From Schistosoma haematobium (lineage: Eukaryota; Platyhelminthes; Trematoda; Strigeidida; Schistosomatidae): 64,000 nucleotides of DNA. A program made the translations under genes and the position numbers. The stretch lies in the NCBI RefSeq assembly GCF_000699445.3, contig NC_067195.1:68134591-68198590 (forward strand), in the 5' to 3' direction. How positions within the stretch are numbered: position 1 is the first letter of the stretch; every line of letters starts with the position of its first letter. The notes beneath the pieces are model-generated. The model did no database searches. It saw nothing but the letters and a program-made list of their open reading frames with translations, and had not been told where the DNA came from. Shown piece after piece: positions 14,101 to 28,500 of the stretch.

Positions 14101-16746
14101 TCAAAATCTATACCATCTTATTACTCAATTACCCATGAATATTCATGTATATCCACAATTTATTTTTATAACTACATTTTCAATCTCTTCATAAGGATAA
14201 AAATTTCTTATGGATTCCACTGCTAGCCACTATCCATCTTTTCTTATAATGCTTGTACATTAAGACAATATCGAGGCATACGCACAGTATGCACATATGC
14301 CAATAAGAGACTGATTAATTTCAGTCCTAAAACATCAATAGGAAGATTCAAGTAAAACAATACCAAAATGTCTTATGGTTTATATTTTGCATCTCTATCC
14401 GCCACTTTTGTATTCATTAAACAATTGTCATTATCAATAAACATATCATAGGTTACTATTGTGAAAAATAACAGTATATACATATTTTTACAATTGTACA
14501 GAAATAAGATTAAATCATTTACAGAAAAAGATAGAAAATTGTCTTATTTTATAAACAACTTACGCAGAAGGATTATCTAATGGATATGGATTGATAACAA
14601 TTTGAGCTTTTGGAACAATAAACGATAGTAAACGTGATCGAATAAGCTAAGAAAGTGTAATAGAATGAAAACTTATTATGATTATTCATAATAATATATT
14701 TGAATAATACACAAGTGGCGTTTCATTCAACCAAATGAACATAGTTACAAACTTAAATTATTCACCTAGAAAGATTATGATTAGTATATACTGATATATC
14801 CTTTGAAAGTGTTCAATATACCAACAACAATGAAAATATAAGAAGTTATGCGTCAATCCAGTATTTTAAAAAAAGAGATTTGATTTTGTAAAGAATATAA
14901 ACTATGTATTATATTTAAAATAAAATAATACATACTACTATACCAATGAACAGGATAAGTTACATAACCAATATTATGAATAGGGTTTTATATATAACAG
15001 TTAGTTAATTTAAAGAGGATTTATTTCGTAAAGGGTAGGTGCACTAATTCTTTGTCTTTTCTTAAATTCTAGTTCTTCAAACTACTTCGTACGTTTTTCT
15101 ATTCCATGAATCCATACTTTCTTTTCAAGTCGTTAATTTTATGCCTAATCTTTTCTACTGCCACCAACATTATTACTACTTATACTGTTCTGGTATATCT
15201 ATTTGCTATTAAGGTGTGAAAACTTTCACCGATGCACGTATGTACCACATTCTGTGTTGCGTATGACTGATTGACCGAATAACTTGTAAGACCATACATT
15301 ACTTCCTATTTCCATTGATAAGTTAGTTGTGAAAGGATGTTTACGAAGAATTATTTAATGAACGTATTGGACTTCACTACAGCCACCATTCATCAACTTT
15401 GCTCAAAAATGCCTATAACTGATGGTAATACACTCTCCTTCCAGTCTTTGCACAAAAACAGACGGCTGCGCAATATCGAGAGTTGGTAAACTATATAAAC
15501 TACTGAATATCAGCTCAGTAGTCTGAAGGTTAGGCGCTCACTCAAAAACTTGAGGGTTCTAGGTGCACACTGTCAGGTAGTCTTGTAGTAGGATGCAGCA
15601 GCTGTCTAGTGTTTCCTGGTTTTTAATGGTTGTTTAACTAAGATCAGTCCACGAAGCTAACCATATAAAACAGAAAAGTATGACACATGATTAAACTGTC
15701 AAGGCAAACAATATTTCTCATTAATTTAATTAAAGAAATTGACCAAGTTTGTTTTTTTGGTGGATTTTGCTTACCAAGAACACATTATATACTATGCTTC
15801 AGATCAAATTTTGATGTGATAGTTATAAATATTTTTCTACCATACTAACCAAATTAGGTAGAATAGAATTTGGAGCTACAGTGAAGTAACTGAAAGTTCG
15901 TTGTATTAATTGTTCAAAATTACTACAGCTAATTTGCTAAAAACATTTTTATTTAACATTTATAAATCAAACATTAAGAAAATATTTGAAATACAAAAAT
16001 TATTAAATAGTTGAGTAATAATACCAGCCTTAAATAAGTAGCCACATTTTGCATTAACTATGAAAAATCGACCAACATTGTCAATTCATATAAGACAATG
16101 CCTAGGTACCATTCTCATATTATTAAATAATTCTTCCACTTTTGATAATTATATATAAATGTATATAAATTAAAAGTAGTCCAAAATGTAAGACAAATAA
16201 TTTTTGAAAATAAACGATTTACTTCTCTCGATGGTGGTATAGAAATTGTCAATTTTTCAACATAATTGGCAAATTGACCTAAACCAAATATTTCAAACGG
16301 TACTTGAAGAGCACTACAACAACTTTGTGAACTTAAAAGTGCAGCAGAAAGATGACGACCTCCAGCAGCAGCTTCAGTGTTGAGGTATGAACTTATTCCA
16401 GGTACCATAAGACCATAAGGTAATCTACCATCTGAACATGAATCCGCAGATGAACAAAGTCCATTAAGAACAGTAACCTTATAGTTAAAAATGGAAGAAT
16501 TGAAAGTAAATAATTATAAATGTATATTATAAAGTGTTCTTAAGTTAAACTATGCTTTAACGACAAATTAATAACATTTAGTAGAGTGACTTTAAGGTCA
16601 TGACACATACACGAACGAAAAATGCTAACATAGACCATCTTATGGCAAAATTCAATAAAGGCTTGACAACTACGTATTTACAAAACAACATATCGCTATA
16701 GAAAACCATCTTCTGTCGTTACAAAGCAGAAGTGGCTGTTAAATAG

Positions 16747-16823
<77 letters not shown>

Positions 16824-17121
16824 GTTCTGTCGAAAAAAGACAAATAACCAACTTTTGTTCTCGAACAAAAAAAGCCTTAACGTCACACTAGTCGAATAAT
16901 GAGAACAATAGACTGATGAGTTATTTATATATTGTTATGTATTAATTGTAAACGTAAAAATATCATGTCATACAGTTCACTTGATGTTGACAATACTTCT
17001 ATTAGATCAGTACTGATTACGTTGAGAGAGCTGATGGAATTTGTATCAACTTGAGAAAAAATACGAATGTACCACTATCAGTAGTGAGTTAGTTTTGCAA
17101 TGAAAAGTGCAAGATTCTATG

Positions 17122-17165
<44 letters not shown>

Positions 17166-19467
17166 TACTAAAGGAAAATAATCCAATAAATACCTTTAAG
17201 AAGTATGGATCAGTATCCACAGTACTCAGGAATAACTGGGCTGAAGGTTGATCATGGGGATTTAAAGAAACCATAAAGAAATCCAAAATACTCTACAAGT
17301 AATAAAAATGGAATACACCATAACACAGTATATAGACGAGGTAAATGTAGTTCAGTCATGCTGAAAAAAAACTTTTTGGAAAAACTCTGTCGGAAGAAAA
17401 AACAAACAGCAAGAAGACACGGGGTAGTGATGAATGTTCACATTATTTAATTGCCGTAGACTCACCTTAGTAGAACGATGGTTAATTTGACTTCCAGCTA
17501 TTGGGTTGTATATTACTAGCCTTCACATGAAACAGTGGGGCTATATATTAACAAGATCTAATTTTAGAGACGTATATTCTAGTACATTACTTTTAATTCC
17601 AACATAAATAATATTAAAGTTATCTACAACTAAGAAAGTCCGTTCTCATATACTAACTTAAAGTTAAATGATAGGTGAAAAATTACAAACGAACCACGCT
17701 GTTGGAGGAAGTCCATTATATACCAACTCAAGGTCTTGGTCTACATGTCCTTGCTTGAAGGTCATAAGGGCAATCGTACATACATTATAATTCGGTTTGG
17801 TAACTAAACCCCCTGACTTATATGGTCTTCTTATTTGCACAGCAGGTTCGATTTACCGCGAGAAGCGTATATCGTGACTAAATCGGACATCAGAACATAA
17901 CACTAATAAGAATCCAAACAGATTAAATTGAATTTATATTTTTGCTCGGACCAATATTCTATAATCATTTTATTCTTATTCAAAAAGATACAAGCGGCAA
18001 TCTCAACAGCAGTAGATCGTCAATAAAGTAGGCTTTTTAATTTTATTTATTTAACAAACATTTGTCATGCATCATTCTGCTTAAACTATGTCGTAAAAGT
18101 TCTCTCACCTCATCCAATTCAATGTAATATCCCAAAGAATATGGTGAGACTAAACATTTAATAGCAAGCATTATTCATAAGAAAAATTCTTACATCATCA
18201 GATTGATCAAAAAATGCCAACTGACGTAGTCTAGTATTGTCTGGTGGCAATTGAACGCCCGGAAGTAGAGTAAGTTGAAAAGTGAGAATTCCATTAGAAT
18301 TTAATCCTTTATTAACGAACACTCCAGGATAAACACCCATATTTTGATCACTTTTTGACCAACTCGTAACACCTAAACCTAAATCAGGTTTGCCATCCAT
18401 ATTGACATCACCAACTGCTGGACCAATTAATGAACTAGTCAATAAACCAGATCTTATTTGTGGAGTGGATGTTAAAGACCATCGCATAGTATTTTCTTTA
18501 ACATTTGAAGGCTCCCATATTACATTAACAGGGAACCACTAAAATGTATAAATGTAAAAAAGAACAAGAAATGAATCGATTAACAAAGTGAAACTGAGGA
18601 ATGCATGAAAACAAATATTACTGACTAGTAAGTTACTTTTACATACAAATAAGTATTTATTCTTATCATGTATACTCGATCGATAAATAAAAACAATATA
18701 ATTTGTTGGTTTTCTAATAAAATCTTCCTGTAAAATAAGACACCAGGCAGGAGAAATGTGTGTCAATTGAGAGAAGTTACAAAGTATTTACATAACACAT
18801 ATATAGTCTTTGATCGTACATCTGCATCGTCAGGTGTGTTCTGACATCTGAACTGTCTTCTCGTCTAGTCTTCAAGTGTTTTGTTAATACTGTGCTTTCG
18901 ATATACCAAAACTTTTCACTCCATTTGATAATTGTTGCAACTTTGAAGCCACGTTCCGCTACGCACTGCTTACAAACATCCTTGTGAGTAGCGTCCACTA
19001 CACTCCTACTTATCATAAGAGAGAATAATACGGATATATGATAATCATTTCAACTGAAACACAATGATCTTAGTTTGTGAATCATTTTTCTTTTACTATT
19101 ACTGATAATTTATAATACTTTGAGACAACAGAATAACAAAATATAATGGTGATATTATGAAGAAATAAAAGAGAGAAAACACGTTATAATCAACAAGTAA
19201 ATGAACACAATAGTTTTTTTTAAAAGAACAACTATGAGATTTCGTTTAGTGAGAAAAATTAATCTCAATCTTATGAACAAAACATTATAGTACTACAGAA
19301 AAATTAATATTTTGATCTCTGGGACGTTGACCAAGCAGTTGTGATAGATCTTTAACCTTCATTTTGACTCCAATTGATAAAGATAAGATATATCTTATTT
19401 TTGACTCCATATATAATACTTCAGTTAAACCCATTGTGTAATGATGGTATTTAAGAGCCAAATACGA

Positions 19468-19531
<64 letters not shown>

Positions 19532-22500
19532 GCTTTATTCAACATTATATTTTGGTACAATATAGAATTCTCAGCACAGGGTATTTCAACAAGTTACTTA
19601 CTGAACAACGAACAAAAAGGCAGTAGCAAATACAAAAAGAAATTTTAAAAAAAGGTTTTTTTTAAAAAAAATAAAAAAAACCGAAAAAAAACTGTACAAA
19701 CTTTTTAAAATTAAAGACATGTTAAGAATGTAAGTTATTGACTAGGTTAATTCTAACAACCTGTTCGTCACAGAGTATATTTGCTGGGTAAGGCATTATA
19801 GAACTTTTATACTTTTCCTTGCGTGCATGGATTTTAATGTAATTACGTCTCGTTCTACCAGAAGATATACAAGGAGAAAGATAAGAGTGAAGGGGATGGC
19901 TAGTATCTGATAAAATGACACCTGCCAGGAGTTTGCATGATTTTAAATGTCTATCCACAACCATATTAATTATGACCTCGAAAGATTCACCACACATCTT
20001 GCTAACTGCCTTCAGCACTCTTCGCAATACAGCAAAGTCTTTTCTCAAAATCCCGGGAAAGAATAATGGAGAACAGTAAAGAATAATAGGTAATATGCAA
20101 GAATTGACAAACTGTAAGAGTAAATGACGAGTAATTCCAAGAGCATGGAATCTCTTTATGTAGTAGGTCAGACGGAAAACCTTCTTCGATAACGATAAAG
20201 CGTGGGAAGACCAAGACAGATCAGAGGAAAAGGTGATACCAAGATAATTGACCTTCGACACTGAGTATATCAAAGAGTCCCCGATGGTACAAGCACTATG
20301 GGATCTCAAAATAGTGTTTATATTCCGTTCATGTCTCATGCTAAAGTTAACAGCTTGACATTTAGACGGATTAAGTATGAGACCATTACCAACAGACCAA
20401 CAATCAGTACGAGACAAAAACTCATTCATTTCTATGGGATGTAAAGACGAAGATATAGGCATACATACAGTGAGATCATCCGCATAGTTCACAAAAGTGT
20501 TTTCTGTGGAAGATGGCAGGTCATGCAGAAAAGAAGAGAATAAAAGAGGTGAAAGAACAGCTCATTGTGGTACACCTTCCTGAGACAGTAGAGACTCTGA
20601 ACACTTTCCTCCAAACACAGTGTACTGTTCCCTTCCAGAGAGGTAGGAACATAGCCAGTTGGTTATCCAGCTGTCAGTGTTGACGCTGATTAACTTGTTA
20701 AGTAAACGTTGTCTTGGTATAGAGTCAAAAGCTGAAGTATAGTCCAGAAAAGCACATCGAACATACTTCTTACCCTTTTCTAAGTTGAACACTATGTTGT
20801 GATGCAGAACTACAACAGCATCTAAAGTGCTTCTTTTGCGCCTGTATGCAAACTGGTATGGGTCAGTATGCTCTTTTATCGCAGGCTGAAGTGGAAGTAT
20901 TAATAATTTTTCCATGGTTTTGAGGAAGGGTGAAGTTATTGCAACAGGTCTAAATTTTACATTCTTATCACCAAATGCTTTCTTGGGTACAGGAATTATC
21001 TTCATCTTTCTCCACATTTTCGGTATGAGATTAGATGAGAAGGATCTGTTAAATATAGTTGTGAACGGATGACACAGAACGTCAGCACATTTTTTAAAAA
21101 GGATGTTTAGGATACCATCAGGTCCCAAACATCGAGATGAATTAAGCGACTGGAGACATCCTCGTACATCAGTTTCAGTGAAAGTAGGAACACAGCTATT
21201 TTTTAAACCCGTGGATAGAGGGAGCATCACGTCAGATGACTGATGTACAAAATACTTGTTTAAGTCACAAACATTCAGCTGGTTATCGCTCCTAATCTGT
21301 CTGTCACCTGTAAGTTCTTTAAAGAGTTTCCACATACTTGGAGAGTTTTTGCAAGATAAGAGTTTTTGAGTAAACATACAGTTGAGACGTCTAATCTCTA
21401 GGTTTATCAGACCACTTAGCTTACGAACTTCATTAGATTTCTTCTCCTTGTACATTCTTTCTTTCATCCTCCGTAGTCGTTTTAGTTGTGAAGATGTAAG
21501 TCGATCAAAACTTACAAAAATGGTTTCAGTGGGACAACAAATATCAAAACAGAATTTAAGGTAACAAGTGATAACATCAGTAGTGTTTTCGAGTGAGTCA
21601 TCTGTAAATAATTCCCAGTTAGTCGTATGAAGCATGTTTTTCAGATTTCGGATATTTTCTTCTGAGTAATTCCTATATTTGACTTTCTTGGGTTGACGTA
21701 AGAGTGTACTCTTCCCATGCTTTCCATATACTTTAGGTAGAACACGAATTATACAGTGATCTGAGCTAGACAATGGAGCACGTTTACGAGTCGCATATAT
21801 ACCCACATCATTAATGAAGACGAAGTCTAGATGAGCATCCAAACGGGTAGGAAAATTCACTACATTTTGGTGACCTAGTGACGTAAGGAAGCTACAGTCA
21901 CATGAATTGAAATCACCACATACAATTGAAAGTGAATCACTGAAGGCAGTAACAGAGAACTCAGTGAATTCATCAGCAAAAACAGATAGTGCAGATAATG
22001 TACAATCTGAAGTCACGTAGATATTGGTAATATAAACATATTTGTATTTATTCAGATGTTTTGGACGACATCTTAGAGTTAGACAGTCGATAAAGTCATT
22101 TGAAAACTTAAAACACACAAACGAAGATCGACACCAGTTTATGTTTACAAACGCAGCTACACCGCCACCACACCTCTTTTTATTGTTCGATCGATCCTGA
22201 CGATAAATATTAAAATCACGTAGTGATACATGGCAGTCATCTTGTAAATCATTCAACCAAGATTCTTGAATTATGATAACACTACAATTACGATACGTAT
22301 TTTGACTAAGTAGGAATTGCAGATAGTCCACTTTGTTGATTAATGATCGGTAGTTAGAATTTAGCAGCTCGGGAATTGGCATACGATTAATGTTCATTCT
22401 CTTTAACGCATATTGCCAACCACCACGATGCCTTTTATAGTACTTTTTCGTAACTTGTGCAGCGAAAGGTCGTAGGTTTTTCATAAAAGCGCCTGAATAG

Positions 22501-25500
22501 GTTATGCGATTAATGGACATAATTATAAATTAAAACAAATGAAAAACAGATAACTTGTTGAAATAATCAGATGGCAGAAACAGGTAGCTCAGATATTCAA
22601 GCACGCCGCCGAATAGCGTATGGACCTATATTCGGTCACCAGTTACCATGATACTACATCTCCTAACGTTGCTCTGCCGCCTTCTAAATTAGACCACTAA
22701 ATCAGAGGCTCGGCAAGTGGGTTCTAAGGAAACCACCTGCTTCAGTTTAGGCACTCGGGGTGTATCCCAGCTCACATGTAAACTAAATAATGACTACAAC
22801 TAGAAAAACCACTCACGCTTTAATTCTCATTCTCTAAAATCAAACTCAAAACTACTCATTATTGCCCGTTTTATTTAACATTGCTTCACTTGTTTATTCC
22901 TTTATTTCCGTTCTGTATATTCTTTTATTTCTCCATTCACACAGCAGCTCATCTGTGGTGGAAATTCTGTCCTATCCAAACGATCTCAAATCACTGATTG
23001 GTCGGAAATTGAGTGGTACCACTGAATGCGAAATCCGAACCAGCCTTTCTGAAACCACGTATACCATCCAAATTGGCCTCCTTCAACACTCGCACACTAA
23101 TGCAGATCGGACAACAGACAGGGCTGGCTGTCTTTAAAACGTCTTAATATCGATGTCTGTTGTCTATCCGAGACCCATATTCAAAACTCTAGCGAAGCAC
23201 TACAAATTCACTCCCCATCTGTAGCTTTGAAAAGCTTGTTTCGCGTGCGTTTATCGGAGAACTCTGTGGAATCTTTGCCTGGTCCTGCTGGCGTTGGTGT
23301 CGCACTAAGGGCTAAAGCTGAGGTAAAACTAATCGATTTGAACCCCATTAACAGTCGGTTATCTGCTGTTAGGTTTGAAAGAATCAAAATGCGAAGAAGT
23401 TGGTGTGAGAAACGATGTCTTTTCGTAGTCTCTACCTAAACTCCGACAGATTGCAGCCCGGTTGCCATCAAGGATGAGTTTCACCACCAGTTATCTGTTC
23501 TTCTACAGATCGTACGTCCGACAGATATTGTAGTACTAGCCGGAGACTTGAATGCTCAGGTCGGGCGTCTAGGCACAGAAGAAAGTCATTTAGGTGGCCG
23601 ATAGGGACGTGTTGGTCTCAGGTCAGATAACGGGGACCGTCTACTGCAACTGTGAGCAGACCATAACCTGTTTCTGGCTAGCACTAACTACCTGCACAGT
23701 TATCACCGATGTGTCATCTGGCGTCCTGCCTCTGCATTTCAAACCTGGACTCAGATTGATCACATCGCGATCAGCTAACGCTGGCATGGTTGCGTACATG
23801 ACTGCCGCTCCTTTTGGAGTACCTATCTGGACTCCGATTATTCCCTTGTTTGCATTCGTGATGTTAGTGTGTCTGTCAAAGGTCGGATCTACAACGCGTC
23901 GGTGAGAGCATTTTTGCTTTATGCTTGTGAAACCTGGACTCTCCAACTTGAAAATGTTAGATAACTCTCCGTGTCTGATCATCGTTGTCACCGAAAGATT
24001 GCTGACATCCAGTAGCAACAAAATGTGTGTAATACAGAGGTTCGTCATCGTGTGTTCGGGAAGAGCGACGATAATTAGGCTGGTGTCACCATCTTGAAAC
24101 ACCAACTTCGATGGCTTGGACATGTCGTCCCAGAGAATTCCACATCGCACTGGGACTAGATGGAAAAAGTGGAGATTATCAGTGTATGACATAGCGTCGT
24201 GGTATCAAGGAAAGCTGTACAGGACTGGCTTCTGATGGACCTTCGTGACTCTCCAGTTGAGGTTCCAGAGATGGTGCAACACAATGGCTTGAGATGTTAT
24301 CAGACAAGGATAACCATAAGGCCCGTGGCGATCCTGACGTATCATTCTTTTACTTTCATCATAAAAAAGGAAACAACTTCTTTAACTAGAAATATCCTTT
24401 CTGGTTGTATTTTTCTTCTTCTTCTTCATAATAATAATAATATAACACAGAGAAGCGAAAACTAACCTTTCGATCTTTGAAAGAATATATATATATACTA
24501 CTGGTATCCAAACATTTAGCGTCTCTGCATACAGGTAGAAGTAAATCAATTGAGCCATCATAGTCTACCATAGTAGAAAAATCAAATAATAATAATGATA
24601 ATAATTTCCATCAGCAATATTAATATTATGTACATTACTATTTGGCACAATAACTTAACAGATTCACATACGAACAGAACAAATGTCAATCATTACAAGC
24701 TGAGATCTAAAATCAAAAACCTGATTGTAATACAGAGTAACTGTTTTGTTGTAGTCGAAGATACCTTAAGATGCACCTATGAACCAGTACAGGACCGAAT
24801 CTAAAACTTTCACATCTCAAGGTAAATATGGTATACTTAGATAAATGAGTTCGTCTATAAAACAGACTCGTCTTTACATCTAAAGTACTACTCTATGATG
24901 ATATTCTACAAATTACTAATTAAACGATCGACATTCAATATCAGTTTGATTTGATCGTCCACCAAAACTTAAAAGTTTACGCTTAGAACCTGATTGGCTA
25001 AAGGGTATCGCATAGTTCCACCTTGACTGGTAATGTGTTATTATTTTAACATATAATACAAGTAAAAAGTAACTCCTAAAGATTTGGACATTGCTGAATG
25101 TTTTTCATAGTACTTCGACTGGGTTCATTGAATTTTATCAGAACCAAGTTTGCTATAATAAATCAAAGTCAACAAATCAAACGTTGTGAAAGAAGTTTTG
25201 GACAACTAAGAAAATGGATAAAGGGTTAATAGGTGAACATTATCCCATCCTTACTTCCATGTATGGCATGATTTGTCTTACATAAGCTCCTTTACAGAAT
25301 TACATGCTAGTTTACTAACTCGACAAGCTAATATTCGACCAAAAACAAAGGTACTGAAGAAAGGATTAGTTATAAAGCGAAAGAAATTGGGAATCAGGAA
25401 AAAAGAGCTGCAGCCATTTTGTCATTGTTTCATGCATCCTTTGTTTTGAACCAAGTTACTGAAGATTACAGTCATTTAGGAGTGTTTAATCTGCCGTACA

Positions 25501-28500
25501 CGAGATCAAATGAAGTCAAAAAACCGTCCTAAATTCTTGGGATATTTGTGTATGAATGCATATAAGTACTGAGTGATTTTATAACAAATAATTGGTTTAT
25601 GTTAAACTTATACTCAAGATAATGGACTCAACAACAAAACTTGACTCAATGCATACAGGCTGAAAATCAGTTGTATGATATGATCGGACGAATAAAATTC
25701 GCATCAACCAGTAAGAAAACAGATTACGATTAACCCATAAAATAAAAGAGAATAAATACGAGTTACTCATATGAAATAAATTCATAATGCACAAATCGAC
25801 AGGTAGAACTAAGTGCTTTGCCAATTATCGACGATAATCTTCACGTCAATGACTATCTATGTCAGTATGGTCGATCAAGAAGTCTAAATGACACAATAAC
25901 TCCTATGGGTATTGGTCGTAGTGGTTTAGTAACTACGTGTTGTTGAAATCTATTCCTGATAGAAAAAGAGACCGTGAGTTAGTAAAATTAGATCGCGCAA
26001 ACTTTCATATTAGAAACCTGTTGGCCCTGTCTATTATGCCCAAACTGCTTCAAACTTAAGGGGGATTTATCAAACTGGACAGTTGATAAGCGAAAATTTC
26101 TCTCATGTGACAAGTTGCAGTTTGATCACTGAAGCCTCTCCTATATATTAAGAAGGAGCTGAAAACCCCATTAAACGCTGCTTATAGACTCTATAACTGT
26201 TTTACTGACAATACACACTCCAGTTTTATAGTTTCAAACTTGTTTTAAAATGAAAACACTAAATACTTACCGAAATCATTCAACACGAATAATCCCAAAA
26301 CAGATTGTGGAGTACTTAATAACTTAGGATCGAGATCAATTAATTCAGCATTAGTTACATCAGGCAAAGAACCAATCGATGATTGAGTACGTAGTATCAC
26401 CTGTAATTGTTGTGTATTCTCATTATCCACAAGGATTACAATATCTACATAAATGTCATTCACGAAAAGTAAGTATATGAATATACAAAATTGTTAGCTT
26501 GATTGACAGCCAGTCTTAGTAATTACCCTCAGTTGGAACAAAACATAAGATTACCAAATAAAAACTAAATTTTTAAATTTACCGCACTGACATTGTGACA
26601 ATAAAAATATTGACGTCCAGTAAAATACTGAAGTATAATTTTAACAACCTGTTATTTTAACGATAAACTGTTTAGGTATACCCAAGTAAACTGTTACCTA
26701 AAACAGTTTAGCACTAATATACCAGTAATGATTACACAACGCAGGCGCTCAAGTTTACTGAATAACAATCATAGAAGTCAACCTCTATTTTGCACTGAAA
26801 TATGAAGCAGAAGTGATAGAAGTATAATATATACTGCATTCGTTATGTACTTCAGCATCATAATTTATTTATAGAAGTGAATTATTGGTATTGTTCTATT
26901 GGCTTCCACAGAGAATTTCTTGTCGCATTTCAGTGACAATTTCCTTTAATTAATGTGTAGGAAAATCCAATGCTGATCATGTTAAATATCATCTTGAATT
27001 TTGTTAATTCTTTTATTCTATCAACTTAATACGTTATTTTTCACCAATTATATTCCTGTCTTTCCCTTCTGGGAGCTAAACTATATGACAGAAGCAACCT
27101 ATTATCTTTATTACACAAAAAAGCTGATACAAGAGACAATGATTTCACTGTATGTATTTGTCTAATCAATAAAATCATAAAAGGAAAAAGGAGCCAAATA
27201 CAGATAAGACAATCAATGAATTATTTTAATAGTAAAACGGATATCTAATGGATGCTGGAATTATGTCCAGAAACAAGTTTGTTTGATTCCCTTTATTATG
27301 TAAACATGTACTATTGAAGATATATGTTAAAACCTACGTACTGTAAAAATTAAAAACTATTTTATTTTCCAAGTAAAATATATTACAACACTACCTAAGT
27401 GAATGTTATGCATCTCATCTGCTAAGCGTACATGTTTACGTAATCAGATTCTAGCCACCATTTTTGGGTTAAGGCTAATGAATCTACTTAGCTGTCCAAA
27501 CCGAAGTAAATGGAATAAGAGGTTTAAACCTGAAAATTATTGATTGAAAGTCACTAACTGACTGCTCCATAATACTATTAACACTGATTACAAAGAATAT
27601 ACTTATAATATATGAATAATTGTTTAAAAGAGAATTTCAAAGTGAAAATACAACAAAATCGGTAATCACATATCAACTTTTTATGAAAAGTAAATCTATT
27701 TACGAAGTGTTAAATTCTAATTATAATACAACTTTCTACATGATGGTGAAAAACCAACAAAAAAAGAGAAAAGGAAAAACAGGCTTTTCAATGCAACAAC
27801 ATTGCGACAAGTTTCCAATTGAATAGCTGGCTTACCAGGAACACCATCTCTGTTGATATCCCCGAAAGCTGAATAACCAAGTCGAGACCATGAAGGGCCA
27901 GAATAGGCAGTGGATAATTTCGTAAGCTCATTTCTATAATATTATTATTTAATAAATGAATGTGAACAAGTTAAATTTTAAGAGCTCGACAGAGCAATAT
28001 TGTTTGTTATTCGAAATAGAAATTAGATTATAACAACGTTACAAAAATTCACCAGCTGAGTCATTTAACTTGTTTTGTAGATTTTATTTTATATTATACA
28101 AACGGTATGATGATAAAATTCTAACCGGATGCACAGCAGAATACGAACTGGTGATTCAACATTAGTTTAGATAAATTTGGCACACAACAGTCAATCAGCA
28201 ACAACGTAGGACCAGGCATATATATGCATCGTCCCAATTTGCCATACTTCATTAAGACAACAAGATAAACACCTAATTCATAGAAGTAGCTACTTCAATG
28301 ATAGTAATATATAAAAGAAAGATTGAGTATAAGGATATAATACAATAAGAAAGATATAAAGTAATTTTAATCTCACGGACGGTGCTAATTTCTAACTTCA
28401 GACAATAGGTGGAGGGTTGCGCAAGATTATGGATCGATCAAAACTAGATATTAACGCCGTTTAATGTCGGACCAGTGGTCTAGAGGTTAAGCATTTCCGT

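Larger units (their letters stand above)
19468..22612 (-). mobile_element. CR1-like non-LTR retrotransposon, nearly intact
   Basis: The element runs right to left. A 5' leader from about 22612 leads to a start codon at 22520, then endonuclease and RT, then an A/T-rich 3' region and an (AAT)n tail (19528-19468). CR1-group elements commonly end in short tandem repeats instead of poly(A). It lies in ITFG1 intron 6 in the same orientation as the gene. Its 5' edge directly abuts a family A repeat (22613-22790). The shortened relative at 12853-13244 shares both termini, which supports the boundaries. Confidence 0.85.

Noticed and set aside
19285..19626. Frames with poly-Asn or poly-Ile on the two strands
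   Set aside because: They are only translations of the (ATT)n microsatellite.
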